From an uncultured Acetatifactor sp. (GTDB taxonomy: Bacteria > Bacillota > Clostridia > Lachnospirales > Lachnospiraceae), in assembly GCA_949840885.1 (NCBI GenBank), contig CATKYJ010000003.1, forward strand, positions 105,126-169,125: DNA of 64,000 bases. The letters run 5' to 3'. The notes under the pieces are model-generated. The model searched no databases. It worked only from the letters and a program-made list of their open reading frames with translations, and was not told the origin of the DNA. This document shows, in pieces, positions 35,166-42,997 of the stretch (positions within the stretch are counted from its first letter, which is position 1; every line of letters begins with the position of its first letter). A program made the position numbers and the translations under genes.

Positions 35166-37217
35166 TCAATAAGCAATCATAGGAATGGACTCTGCCTCTT
35201 TTTTCCCTCTCTGCGCACATCCCGCCGCTATCTCATAAATCCGGCCGCTGCACTCCCTGATCTGCTCCAGCATTTCCGGATAGGCACAGGAACAGATGTC
35301 AAACAGGCCGATATTGTAATTCTCCCCGTCGAACCGGCCCAGGGCGAACTGGTCGTAGCACTGGAAATAATGACAACCGACGCCGTAAGGATGTGCGGCC
35401 ACGCTCTCGCAGTAATAGCGGTAGGCGGCGCCTCTGTCATGCTGAGTCTTCACTGCCTCCAGCCCCGTGGCGGGCAGCCCCGCGTCCAGAGCCCCGAAAT
35501 GAAACTCCCCTATCATCACAGGCAGATCCACCCCTAAGTCCGCCACATGCTGTATCTTCTCCGTGGGATCCACCGCATAGCAGTTTATGGAGAACACGTC
35601 GAAATTCTCCCAGCCGGTCACCAGATCCGGATCCGATATCCAGGCCCAGCGCATGCCAAGTATCATGTGGTTCGGATCTGCACGGCGGCATGCACGAACG
35701 GGGATCTCCACATAGGCCCGGAGCATCTGCCTGGAGAATTCTCTCATGTCTTCCCGGGCTGCCTCTGACCATTTCGACACGTCCCGCCTGGGCTCCCGCA
35801 GGCATTCAAAGCACTCCAGCCCGCATCCCCACACAGCGTTCAGCTTCCCAATTTCCCCATACTTCTCCTGCAAAAATCCGATCAGCCGCTCCTTGCAGGC
35901 TGTGTCCGCCGGATTGTACAGCACCTCGTCCGCCAGCACCAGATTGTCCACAAAGGCCCACATGGGCTCATTTCGCAGGAAATATCCTATCATCAGCGGA
36001 TCCTCCCTGCGCTTTTCCAGCGCTTTCGCACACCGTATGGCCTCCTGGGCATATTCCTGGCTGAACACATCCGGAAAATCCCGGAAAATCGTCTGCTTCG
36101 TGGCAGGGAACTCCGGCAGGGACGTGACATAAGGAATATCCATCTTCCCCAGAACACCCGCATCGCTCCAGTTCCCCAGGGTGTTCATGCCGTATTTCTT
36201 CAGCTGCCCGCACATCATCCGCTGCCATTTTTCGTACCAGTCTTCTCCGAAAGCCCGGTAGAGATTGGCCTTGAAGAAAGAGAACTGCCGCATGCTGCGC
36301 CGCATCTTCCCCCGGGATCCTGCCTCCACAAGCATCCCGCCAAACCCAGGGTCATCCCGATCCGGCAGCCAGTCCAGCCACTTTTCCACGCCGTCTATCC
36401 GGCAGTCGCCGCTTACGCCAACGCAGTCCGGCCCCATGCTGAAATAAGCATAACCCTCCGGATCCACAAGCCACCATCTGCCGTCCTGCTTGCATCTGGA
36501 GAAATATCCCGTACCCTCCCGGAGTTTCTTTCCTTTCCAGCCGCCGTAGGCAGACCAGTCCTCAAAAGGATAGCCCTCGTCGCGCTCCGCCAGCTGGGCC
36601 TCCAACCTGGTCTTTAAATCCGAGTCATCGTTGACCTTTCCGGTCCAGTCTTTCCATTTTAACTGACCGAATCGGTCAATCATCTTCACATCCGGCAACG
36701 TCTGCTCCGGGTAAGCATCCGTCAATACCATATCAGAAATCCGGCACTCCACATCATGGAAAGCCGCCATGGAGGACAGCACGATTTCCGAAATCTCCTC
36801 CCTGGCCACTCTCCTGCCGTGGCAGACGATTTTCAGGGTGCCGGGCAGAGCCTCCGGGAACAGCTCCCTGGCATCCATCCAGTGCAAATCGATGCAGACC
36901 GCAGTCTCCACTCCCGGCAGCAGCCCGAAACGCACCGTGAACGCGGGATTATGCGCCTCTTCCATGGAATGCTCTTCTTCCATGGGATGCACCTCTTCCA
37001 TTTCTCCACGCACGTAAGCCAGCAAATTCATGGCAAGACTGTGCTCCTCCAGCACTTCGATGCGGAATGTCAGATACCTCTCCTCACAGGAGAGCAGCTG
37101 CGGCAGCAAGAAACCTGCGCCCTCTTTCGACAGCCGGAATACTCCGCTGCTTTCCTCCCCGGCCTGAAAGGTTGCCCCTTTGGTCAGCTGCAGCTGCCTT
37201 AAATCTATTTTCTGCAT
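35166..37217 (-). CDS. Glycoside hydrolase, clan GH-A-like (agarase/GH42/GH50-type barrel)
   Basis: A 683-residue cytoplasmic enzyme; no signal peptide is visible. The N-terminal ~200 residues look like a beta-sandwich. The rest is a TIM barrel with clan-A features: WWLVDPEGYAYFSMGPDCVG, the likely acid/base Glu in MIGYFLRNEPMW and the likely nucleophile Glu in PVMIGEFHFG. Overall it recalls GH50/GH86 agarase-type and GH42 proteins, but I cannot fix the family or substrate. Residues about 72-90 hold in-frame dispersed-repeat peptides (HPMEEEHSMEEAHN). A promoter lies at 37295-37324. FucI is nearby, but no shared operon is seen. Confidence 0.75.
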   Translation of the reverse strand: MQKIDLRQLQLTKGATFQAGEESSGVFRLSKEGAGFLLPQLLSCEERYLTFRIEVLEEHSLAMNLLAYVRGEMEEVHPMEEEHSMEEAHNPAFTVRFGLLPGVETAVCIDLHWMDARELFPEALPGTLKIVCHGRRVAREEISEIVLSSMAAFHDVECRISDMVLTDAYPEQTLPDVKMIDRFGQLKWKDWTGKVNDDSDLKTRLEAQLAERDEGYPFEDWSAYGGWKGKKLREGTGYFSRCKQDGRWWLVDPEGYAYFSMGPDCVGVSGDCRIDGVEKWLDWLPDRDDPGFGGMLVEAGSRGKMRRSMRQFSFFKANLYRAFGEDWYEKWQRMMCGQLKKYGMNTLGNWSDAGVLGKMDIPYVTSLPEFPATKQTIFRDFPDVFSQEYAQEAIRCAKALEKRREDPLMIGYFLRNEPMWAFVDNLVLADEVLYNPADTACKERLIGFLQEKYGEIGKLNAVWGCGLECFECLREPRRDVSKWSEAAREDMREFSRQMLRAYVEIPVRACRRADPNHMILGMRWAWISDPDLVTGWENFDVFSINCYAVDPTEKIQHVADLGVDLPVMIGEFHFGALDAGLPATGLEAVKTQHDRGAAYRYYCESVAAHPYGVGCHYFQCYDQFALGRFDGENYNIGLFDICSCAYPEMLEQIRECSGRIYEIAAGCAQRGKKEAESIPMIAY

Positions 37218-37294
37218 TTTATGATCCGCCTTTCGCCTCTATTTTCTTCCTCTGATACATATCCCCTTAAGTCTTTCTCTCATCTCACAGATTC

Positions 37295-37324
37295 ATCTTA
37301 CCATAAACTCCCAGGTCTATGCAA
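37295..37324 (-). promoter_or_regulatory. Candidate promoter of the glycoside hydrolase
   Basis: TTGCAT (37324-37319), an 18-base spacer and TAAGAT (37300-37295) with an extended TGg before the -10, about 80 bases before the gene. Confidence 0.5.
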
Positions 37325-37383
37325 AAGAATTTTGGGAATCTCCGGCGCGTCTTTATCCAGCGCTTTCTTCCAGATGACCTCAA

Positions 37384-37433
37384 GCGGCGGCCTCAGAAAT
37401 CCGGATATTTGTGGATTTCCGCAAGGCCGCCGC
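37384..37433. repeat. Large palindrome downstream of the ABC permease
   Basis: Outer arms GCGGCGGCCT and AGGCCGCCGC are perfect complements. Inner arms AAATCC and GGATTT form a second stem. No U-run follows on the minus strand, so it may act as an mRNA 3'-end stabiliser or a repeat rather than a classical terminator. Confidence 0.6.
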
Positions 37434-37500
37434 CCAAAAACGAACCTGAGGCATTGCCGGAGCGCCACTTCGGAGCCGACAATGAAGACACGGAAACGTC

Positions 37501-39084
37501 TCACCCTGCCCGCAGCCGGAATGTCTTCGGCGCCAGCTTATACACCAGAATACAGGCGATTATGCCGTAAAGCACGGAGAACACAATGGTCATAATGCCG
37601 AACAACAGCGTGGGCATGCGCAGCTGCATCAGGTAATAGCAGGCAATATACGTGACGATGTACACCAGCCTGTAGGTTCCGCCTTTCAGCTCTGTGCCCA
37701 CCGTATATGGCTGGAGCAGATAATAAATCATCAGATAATGTACGGAAAAGAACAGGCTCATGCACACCGTGGAAACCACCAGCACAACGTAGTTGACCGG
37801 CTGCTCTGTTCCGCCGGAGACAAAGAGGATCAGCGCCAGCCCCACACCGATGATAAACGCCGGAACCGCATTGATCTTCATAATCTCCCACAGCCGTATC
37901 CGAAACAGCTTCAGCACATAGCCCGGCCTCTTATAGACCGAATACGTCAGCAGGCTGTGGTCGCAGTTCATGAACAGCGCCTGGGTAAAGTTCGTCCCCC
38001 GGTTAATGGCGTACAGCATAAACGCGAAATACGGCAGGCAGGTCATGACCAGTTTATTTGCCAGGGGCTTAAGTTCCGGCTTCAGGGACAGGACAAGCAG
38101 CACGCCGCAGACAAGAGCCGCGCACACATAGGAAATCTTTTCCGCCGTCCGCCACAGAATCTTCCGGTGCCGCAGGATGAAGAGCTCATTCAGATATTCG
38201 AAGCCGCTCTTCCTGCTGGTAATGGACACATCCGCGGATATCTTCTTTTCGGTTGCCGCTTTCAGCGCCAGCCTATTCCGCGCCGACGCGTCCATCTGGA
38301 ACATGGTATCGGCCAAAAGCCCCCTGCACATCTCCCTGTATTCCTGAAACCGGTAGATTCCCGGAATACAGACCGCTCCTATGGGGATAAAGAGCAGGAA
38401 CAGTGCAGTCGCAATGCCCGCGGGCACCATCAGACCGAAAGCGGGCAGCCCGTAAGCCAGCCCCAGCAGCAGGCCTATCCCCAGCCACTGAAATTTGTCG
38501 AGCTTGTTCTCATTGTACACATTCCCCTGCCGTTTATAATCCCACAGCGTGTACGCCACATAGGACAGCTTGAACCCTGCGATGGAAAACGGCAGCAGGG
38601 CGCAGAGCCAGGCCGGAACACCGCCCAGCATTCCAAACAGCAGACAAAAGGGCAAAAAGCCTGTGATGACCTTTAAAATCGAATACCCATAGCCCACCAC
38701 CAAGTATTCCCTGGCATCCATCCGCATCAAGACAACGGCATAGTATTTGTCTTTCGTGGGATTGAAAATCGTGGTATTCGCAAAGCCGCCGATGATCGTC
38801 AGACACAGGAGAATGTGCAGAAATACACCCTCCCCGGGCTGTCCGTCGTACAGCAGACAGGGCCCGAAGACCATCAGGAGCAGATACAGGCATTTCCCAA
38901 GGAATACGGCAGCCACCTCCCAGATCACGGAAATCACATTTGCGAGAATCTTAAGCCACCCCGCCCCGTACAGGGTCTCAGGCAGGATTCTTTTCACCAG
39001 GGGAATCTGCTTCAGGGAATACAGAATGCTGTTCACCCGGTATGTATTTTTTAAAGAAAAGGTCAGAAACAAAGTTTTTTTCAA
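37501..39084 (-). CDS. ABC transporter permease (ABC-2-like exporter)
   Basis: A 527-residue polytopic protein with about ten to twelve hydrophobic segments (for example YLLLMVFGPCLLY, ILLCLTIIGGFANTTIF, VITGFLPFCLLFGMLG, IGLLLGLAYGLPAFGLM). A cytoplasmic section of about 90 residues containing ADVSITSRKSGFEYLNELFILRHRK lies in the middle. It starts 31 bases after the ATPase gene, so the two form one exporter. Substrate unknown. The ATG at 39084 has GGAGGTAG upstream. Confidence 0.85.
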   Translation of the reverse strand: MKKTLFLTFSLKNTYRVNSILYSLKQIPLVKRILPETLYGAGWLKILANVISVIWEVAAVFLGKCLYLLLMVFGPCLLYDGQPGEGVFLHILLCLTIIGGFANTTIFNPTKDKYYAVVLMRMDAREYLVVGYGYSILKVITGFLPFCLLFGMLGGVPAWLCALLPFSIAGFKLSYVAYTLWDYKRQGNVYNENKLDKFQWLGIGLLLGLAYGLPAFGLMVPAGIATALFLLFIPIGAVCIPGIYRFQEYREMCRGLLADTMFQMDASARNRLALKAATEKKISADVSITSRKSGFEYLNELFILRHRKILWRTAEKISYVCAALVCGVLLVLSLKPELKPLANKLVMTCLPYFAFMLYAINRGTNFTQALFMNCDHSLLTYSVYKRPGYVLKLFRIRLWEIMKINAVPAFIIGVGLALILFVSGGTEQPVNYVVLVVSTVCMSLFFSVHYLMIYYLLQPYTVGTELKGGTYRLVYIVTYIACYYLMQLRMPTLLFGIMTIVFSVLYGIIACILVYKLAPKTFRLRAG

Positions 39085-39114
39085 ACAGCTACCTCCTCCC
39101 GCCCACCGGGCGCG

Positions 39115-39816
39115 CTATGCCTGCTCCCGCAGGGCTGCGATGATCTTCTCCCGGAATTCCTGGCCGTCCAGATGGCTCTTCTCCACCACCTCCAGCTCCC
39201 CGTGGTTTAACAGTATGATCTCATCGCACAAATCCAGAGCCAGATCCAGGATATGGGTGGAGAAAATCGTGATACGGTTCTGCTTAAAGGAGCGCAGAAG
39301 CTCTTTCATCTCCTCCGCCACCACCACGTCCAGGGATGTCAGCGGTTCATCCAGCAGCAGGATATTGGGCCTGGCAATGATGTTCACCAGCATCTGCATC
39401 TTGTTCTTCATGCCGTGGGAATAGTCTTTGAGCAGCTTGTCTCTGTCCTCCGGGGCGATGCCCATGAACGCAAAATATTCGTCCAGAGGCCTGGGCTGTC
39501 CGATGGCTTTCTCGTTGATATCTATGAAAAATTTCAGAAATTCTCTCCCTGTCAGGAATTCCGGCACGGTAGGCGTGGAGAGCACATAGCCGATGTCCTC
39601 CGCGGTCAGCTCCCGCCGTCCGGTATCCGTCTCCAGACAGAAGCTCCCGCCGTCCGCTTTCACGTCCCTGTTGATGCAGTTGAAGAGCGTGGTCTTTCCC
39701 GCGCCGTTTCGGCCCAGCAGACCGTAGATCCTCCCCTCCTCGAAAGTAAAGTCAATGTCCCGCAGCACTTCCTTTTTCTCGAAATGCTTGGACAGATGTT
39801 CGATGATGAATTTCAT
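39115..39816 (-). CDS. ABC transporter ATP-binding protein
   Basis: A 233-residue nucleotide-binding domain: Walker A GLLGRNGAGKTT, signature-like region YSHGMKNKMQ (in place of LSGGQ, as in many ABC-2 exporters), Walker B ILLLDEPLTSLD, H-loop STHI. AAGGAG lies seven bases before the ATG at 39816. It pairs with the permease at 37501-39084. Confidence 0.92.
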   Translation of the reverse strand: MKFIIEHLSKHFEKKEVLRDIDFTFEEGRIYGLLGRNGAGKTTLFNCINRDVKADGGSFCLETDTGRRELTAEDIGYVLSTPTVPEFLTGREFLKFFIDINEKAIGQPRPLDEYFAFMGIAPEDRDKLLKDYSHGMKNKMQMLVNIIARPNILLLDEPLTSLDVVVAEEMKELLRSFKQNRITIFSTHILDLALDLCDEIILLNHGELEVVEKSHLDGQEFREKIIAALREQA

Positions 39817-39841
39817 AAGCTTCTCCTTTTCGTGTGCAGTC

Positions 39842-39945
39842 TTATTCGGCAGCGTTCTCCGCCTCGTAGTCCCTGCGCAGAATCCCATAGGCACTATATC
39901 GCAGAGCTCCTGATTGTTCCTGCCCGCTGGCAGTGTCCCCTTTCT
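39842..39945 (-). pseudogene. Remnant of a GNAT acetyltransferase gene
   Basis: The last ~30 codons read ...YSAYGILRRDYEAENAAE and align with the end of the intact GNAT at 33830 (MCAYGILRGDYEAAK). The DNA matches over about 100 bases (TGCGCAGAATCCCATAGGC... against the equivalent plus-strand stretch from 33853). Nothing of the catalytic domain remains. Sequence upstream also resembles the region upstream of the intact gene, so this looks like a duplicated locus that lost its centre. Confidence 0.7.
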
Positions 39946-40205
39946 GTCGGCGCCAAATACAAAAAGTGCCTGAAGAAACTTTCCTCAGACACCGGTCTAT
40001 GCTGATTATCCCTGCACAAAATATCCTGCCGAAAACAATCGGTCCATTCCCATTCTCCCTCCGCAATCATCCGGTCTTTCCGGTCCGGCGTCATCTTCAT
40101 CACAAAGCTGTGAAAAGTACTAGACTTTATTCTACGCTTTTTCCCTGAAATGTCAATAACTCTTTCAGAAAGAAGTGTTTTGGCGAAGTGTTATTTAAAA
40201 CTGTT
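39946..40205. other. Intergenic region beyond the GNAT remnant
   Basis: No gene. It shares scattered short blocks with 34540-34990 (duplicated GNAT upstream region) and then shifts to AT-rich sequence entering the 40206 gene. Confidence 0.4.
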
Positions 40206-40694
40206 TTATGCTCTATCTGCCGCAGCAGCAAAACTTTTGTATTCCATGATATGTTCCCCTTTGCTGTCGTATTTTCCGTTAAACTTGAAACCAATCTGTT
40301 GATAAAGTTTAATTGCATGGGGATTATTTTCATACACACTAAGATATACTGTGTCGCTTTGATATTCTGTATGTAATCTGTCAAGAAGTAAAAGTACCGC
40401 CTGCTTTCCGTATCCTCTTCCCTGATACTTTTTATCAATCAGTAGTCGATCCAACCATAGCTGCCCCGGAACTGGCTCTGGAAAATAGCCGTACATGGCA
40501 AAACCTATCAATATATCTTTATCATAAATACCAACAGGCCTCCATAACTCTAATTCATCAGCTTCCTGCAAACACTCGCTTACGCTCTCAATAAAGCCCG
40601 CTTGTTCCGAAAAGACAGTCAAGCCCTCAACTTCCTTGCGGTTTTCGTCACTTACTAACTCAAAATGTAGTCTTTTTTCATTAGATTTACTCAT
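40206..40694 (-). CDS. GNAT acetyltransferase, spermidine/spermine (BltD/PaiA)-like
   Basis: A 162-residue GNAT protein. Features are FIESVSECLQEADELELWRPVGIY near the N-terminus, the acetyl-CoA loop YQGRGYGKQAVLLLLDRL (Q/RxxGxG/A) and C-terminal SVYENNPHAIKLYQQIGFKFNG. This layout is close to polyamine acetyltransferases, but other small amines or drugs are possible. It is visibly AT-richer than its neighbours, a hint of recent acquisition. Its ATG at 40694 has AGAGG upstream, and a 15-codon leader peptide gene ends 17 bases before it. Confidence 0.85.
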   Translation of the reverse strand: MSKSNEKRLHFELVSDENRKEVEGLTVFSEQAGFIESVSECLQEADELELWRPVGIYDKDILIGFAMYGYFPEPVPGQLWLDRLLIDKKYQGRGYGKQAVLLLLDRLHTEYQSDTVYLSVYENNPHAIKLYQQIGFKFNGKYDSKGEHIMEYKSFAAAADRA

Positions 40695-40711
40695 ATTGTT
40701 TTCCTCTTTAC

Positions 40712-40759
40712 TTAATTTTCATAGATAAAAAACAAAAAGGCGATAAATAACTTTTTCAT
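40712..40759 (-). CDS. Short leader peptide upstream of the acetyltransferase
   Basis: A 15-residue frame, MKKLFIAFLFFIYEN, with one of the best ribosome sites in the area (AGGAGG, seven bases before the ATG at 40759). It stops 17 bases before the acetyltransferase start. The peptide is Phe/Ile/Leu-rich and hydrophobic. It could be an attenuation leader like those of inducible resistance genes, or simply a coupling ORF. The lipoprotein gene ends 11 bases upstream. Confidence 0.55.
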   Translation of the reverse strand: MKKLFIAFLFFIYEN

Positions 40760-40770
40760 TGAAATACCTC

Positions 40771-41361
40771 CTAAAAGTAAAAATGAACCGGACAAAATCG
40801 GAAACATAACAACTGCCTTTCAGCGAAACCGTACGCGGTAACATTGCAGTTTGCAACCCAAGTCGAACCGCTTTCGCTTACTGCGGCTGACTGATCTTCC
40901 GGCTGCCCCAAAAATTCTGTCAGGGCTTCCTCATATATCCCTGCGTCCGGATTTTCGAGCTGCATAGTAACCGTAGTCACACGCTGTTCCATATCACACA
41001 GTGTTCCCACTGTCACTTTTTCGTCAAACAAATCCACTTCATAGATTCTGCCGATCAGCGTGCCGTCTTCCGCTATATTCTGTTCGCCCGCCATGATCTC
41101 TACTGTCTCGGCATCTGTTTTGCCCAGCATATCCAGAAATTTCCCGATAACATCCTCTGTATTCCCCGGTTCATTGTCCGGTTCATTATTCGATTCGTTA
41201 TCCGCCTCCTCTTCTTTTGTTGTGGGAGTCTCTTCAATCCCTCCCGGCTGTTCCGCTGTCTGCGATTCCGTGGAGCCGTCCTGCATATCAGAATTTCCCC
41301 CGCATGCGCTTAAGACAATTGCCAACCCCAGTCCAATTCCTGCACATAATATCTTTTTCAT
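40771..41361 (-). CDS. Small lipoprotein in the ECF sigma operon
   Basis: 196 residues: signal peptide with lipobox LSAC, a Glu/Asn-rich linker (NESNNEPDNEPGN), and a domain of about 120 residues (FLDMLGKTDAETVEIMAGEQN... VTVGTLCDMEQRVTTVTMQLENPDAGIYEEALTEFLGQP). No family recognised. GAGGAGG lies ten bases before the ATG at 41361. It is 23 bases after the anti-sigma gene, so it is probably made and controlled with it. Confidence 0.8.
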   Translation of the reverse strand: MKKILCAGIGLGLAIVLSACGGNSDMQDGSTESQTAEQPGGIEETPTTKEEEADNESNNEPDNEPGNTEDVIGKFLDMLGKTDAETVEIMAGEQNIAEDGTLIGRIYEVDLFDEKVTVGTLCDMEQRVTTVTMQLENPDAGIYEEALTEFLGQPEDQSAAVSESGSTWVANCNVTAYGFAERQLLCFRFCPVHFYF

Positions 41362-41384
41362 CTCTGTCAATCCTCCTCATTTTT

Positions 41385-42227
41385 TTATTCCGGTCTCTCA
41401 CTGCTGCTACAGTGGTCTACGGAAAATGAATATTTTGAAATAATACTTTCGTCCATTGCCTGCAAAGCCTGTAGGGCTTTTTCTTCTGTATCAAATTCCC
41501 CGATACAAAAAATATAGCGGCCATCCTGTGTCCCTGCGATTACTCCCTTGCTGTCGGCAAGCAGTTCCGACATAAGAGCCAGCTCCTCCGACATATCCAT
41601 TTTACAGCTGCGGATAAACCAGATATCCCGTTCGTTTTCAGGCTGCGAAAACAGACGCAGCTCCAGTGAAGCCGGTTCCTTGTATTCTGTCACTTCATAG
41701 CCCGTATCCTTTTGCAGTTCCAGTACAATACGGACAGCGGAATCATCCAAAAAGATTTCCCTATATGCGGCTTTTACATAAGTGCATTTCTCAGCCTCCC
41801 GCATAAATGCTTCCGGGTCATAGCTTCGTATTCCGCTTACTGTGATGACAATCCGGTTTGGGGCGGCATATTTTTCCACACGATATGCCGGTGCGTCAGC
41901 CGCCTGTTCCCCTGCCTCTGTGTTTTGGCTGAATATCAGCTTTAGGCATTCTCCCTCTGCAGCCGTATCCATTCTCAGTCCGTCAAAAATCATGCCTCCG
42001 GAACCAATATGGAATACTTTTACCACTTCCCCGATCACCGGGATATCTGAGAGAGCCGCATATACAGTCGGGGTATTAGACGATACCAAAAGAACGGCAA
42101 AAGCCATCACAACTCCGGCAAACTTCCTCGCGGTTGCTTTTCTTTTACGCATCGCTGTCTTTGCTAAAATGCCGGAAATCTCCTTTGGAATTTCAATGTT
42201 TTCATAATTCTTCCGGTCAATCCCCAT
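41385..42227 (-). CDS. Membrane-anchored anti-sigma factor with AMIN-like ectodomain
   Basis: 280 residues. The short cytoplasmic part (about residues 1-33) should bind the sigma factor. One transmembrane helix follows (FAGVVMAFAVLLVSS, about 36-52), then an ectodomain. The segment APNRIVITVSGI...DDSAVRIVLELQKDTGYEVTEYKEPASLELRLF resembles an AMIN-type cell-wall-associated domain, and a C-terminal part FCIGEFDTEEKALQALQAM looks SPOR-like. It overlaps the sigma gene by 11 bases, a standard sigma/anti-sigma arrangement. Confidence 0.75.
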   Translation of the reverse strand: MGIDRKNYENIEIPKEISGILAKTAMRKRKATARKFAGVVMAFAVLLVSSNTPTVYAALSDIPVIGEVVKVFHIGSGGMIFDGLRMDTAAEGECLKLIFSQNTEAGEQAADAPAYRVEKYAAPNRIVITVSGIRSYDPEAFMREAEKCTYVKAAYREIFLDDSAVRIVLELQKDTGYEVTEYKEPASLELRLFSQPENERDIWFIRSCKMDMSEELALMSELLADSKGVIAGTQDGRYIFCIGEFDTEEKALQALQAMDESIISKYSFSVDHCSSSERPE

Positions 42228-42714
42228 AAGATTCCTCCTCTCGAATTTTCTTTAACAACCGATATGTTTTTGTCTTTACCGTATTCTCCGGTATGGAAAG
42301 AATTTCTGAGATTTCCTTAAAACTCCTTTCCTCAAAATATTTTAGGATTAGCAGCGTCCTATCTTCGGCGGACAGTTTATCAAGACACCGGTAAACGTCT
42401 ATATTTTTCTCTACCTCCCGGAACATATTTTCACTCGGCGCCTCCATATATTCCTCATATGGAACCCATCTTTTTTTCTGCTTTAAAAAATGACATGCCT
42501 CAAAGATAATAATGCGGCTCATCCATGTGTCAAAATATTCAGGCTGCCTTAGCTGATGCAGATGACAGTAGCCTTTATAGGTAGCTTCCGAAAGTATGTC
42601 CAGCGCATCCTGTTCATTTTTTGTATAACAGTATGCCAGCCTGTAATACTTTTCTCTGGAAGCCTCCCAGCAGCCCGCAAACTGTTCTTTTGTAAAATGC
42701 TTAAAGCAAAACAT
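42217..42714 (-). CDS. ECF-type RNA polymerase sigma factor
   Basis: 165 residues: region 2 (YYRLAYCYTKNEQDALDILSEATYKGY... FDTWMSRIIIFEACHFLKQKKR) and region 4 (LSAEDRTLLILKYFEERSFKEISEILSIPENTVKTKTYRLLKKI). It heads an operon with its anti-sigma factor, a lipoprotein and an acetyltransferase. Upstream, TTGAAAC followed about 17 bases later by TTACTCTAA could serve sigma-A or an autoregulating ECF factor. The AMIN-like partner points to cell-envelope stress. Confidence 0.88.
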   Translation of the reverse strand: MFCFKHFTKEQFAGCWEASREKYYRLAYCYTKNEQDALDILSEATYKGYCHLHQLRQPEYFDTWMSRIIIFEACHFLKQKKRWVPYEEYMEAPSENMFREVEKNIDVYRCLDKLSAEDRTLLILKYFEERSFKEISEILSIPENTVKTKTYRLLKKIREEESYGD

Positions 42715-42905
42715 ATCCGTTCTTTCCTCCTTTCTCCGCCTTTTGTTATTGCTTTATACAAGTTAGAGTAACCAGGCCGGCTGATAGTTTCAATTTTTTA
42801 TTTTTTGTATTTCAATATGTGGGGCCGGCCTTGCAAGGCTTTCTCTCCCCGTCCCTCTATACAATAAAATTCCTGCTTCGCAAAAATTCTATTGTCATGA
42901 ATAAA

Positions 42906-42947
42906 AATGACCTCATAGAAAGGATATTTCCTTTCTACAAGGTCATT
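42906..42947 (-). terminator. Intrinsic terminator of the histidine kinase gene
   Basis: AAATGACCT and AGAAAGGAA pair with TTCCTTTCT (written as TCCTTTCT) and AGGTCATTT across a short AT loop, followed by TTTTATTC on the minus strand. A long, near-perfect stem. Confidence 0.8.
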
Positions 42948-42997
42948 TGAACTTACTCTATTCTCTTTCTGGGACTATCCCAGATTGCCCTCACTGG

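Noticed and set aside
37384..37433. Palindrome taken as a classical terminator of the ABC operon
   Set aside because: The stem is strong but no U-run follows on the minus strand, so it is recorded as a palindrome only.
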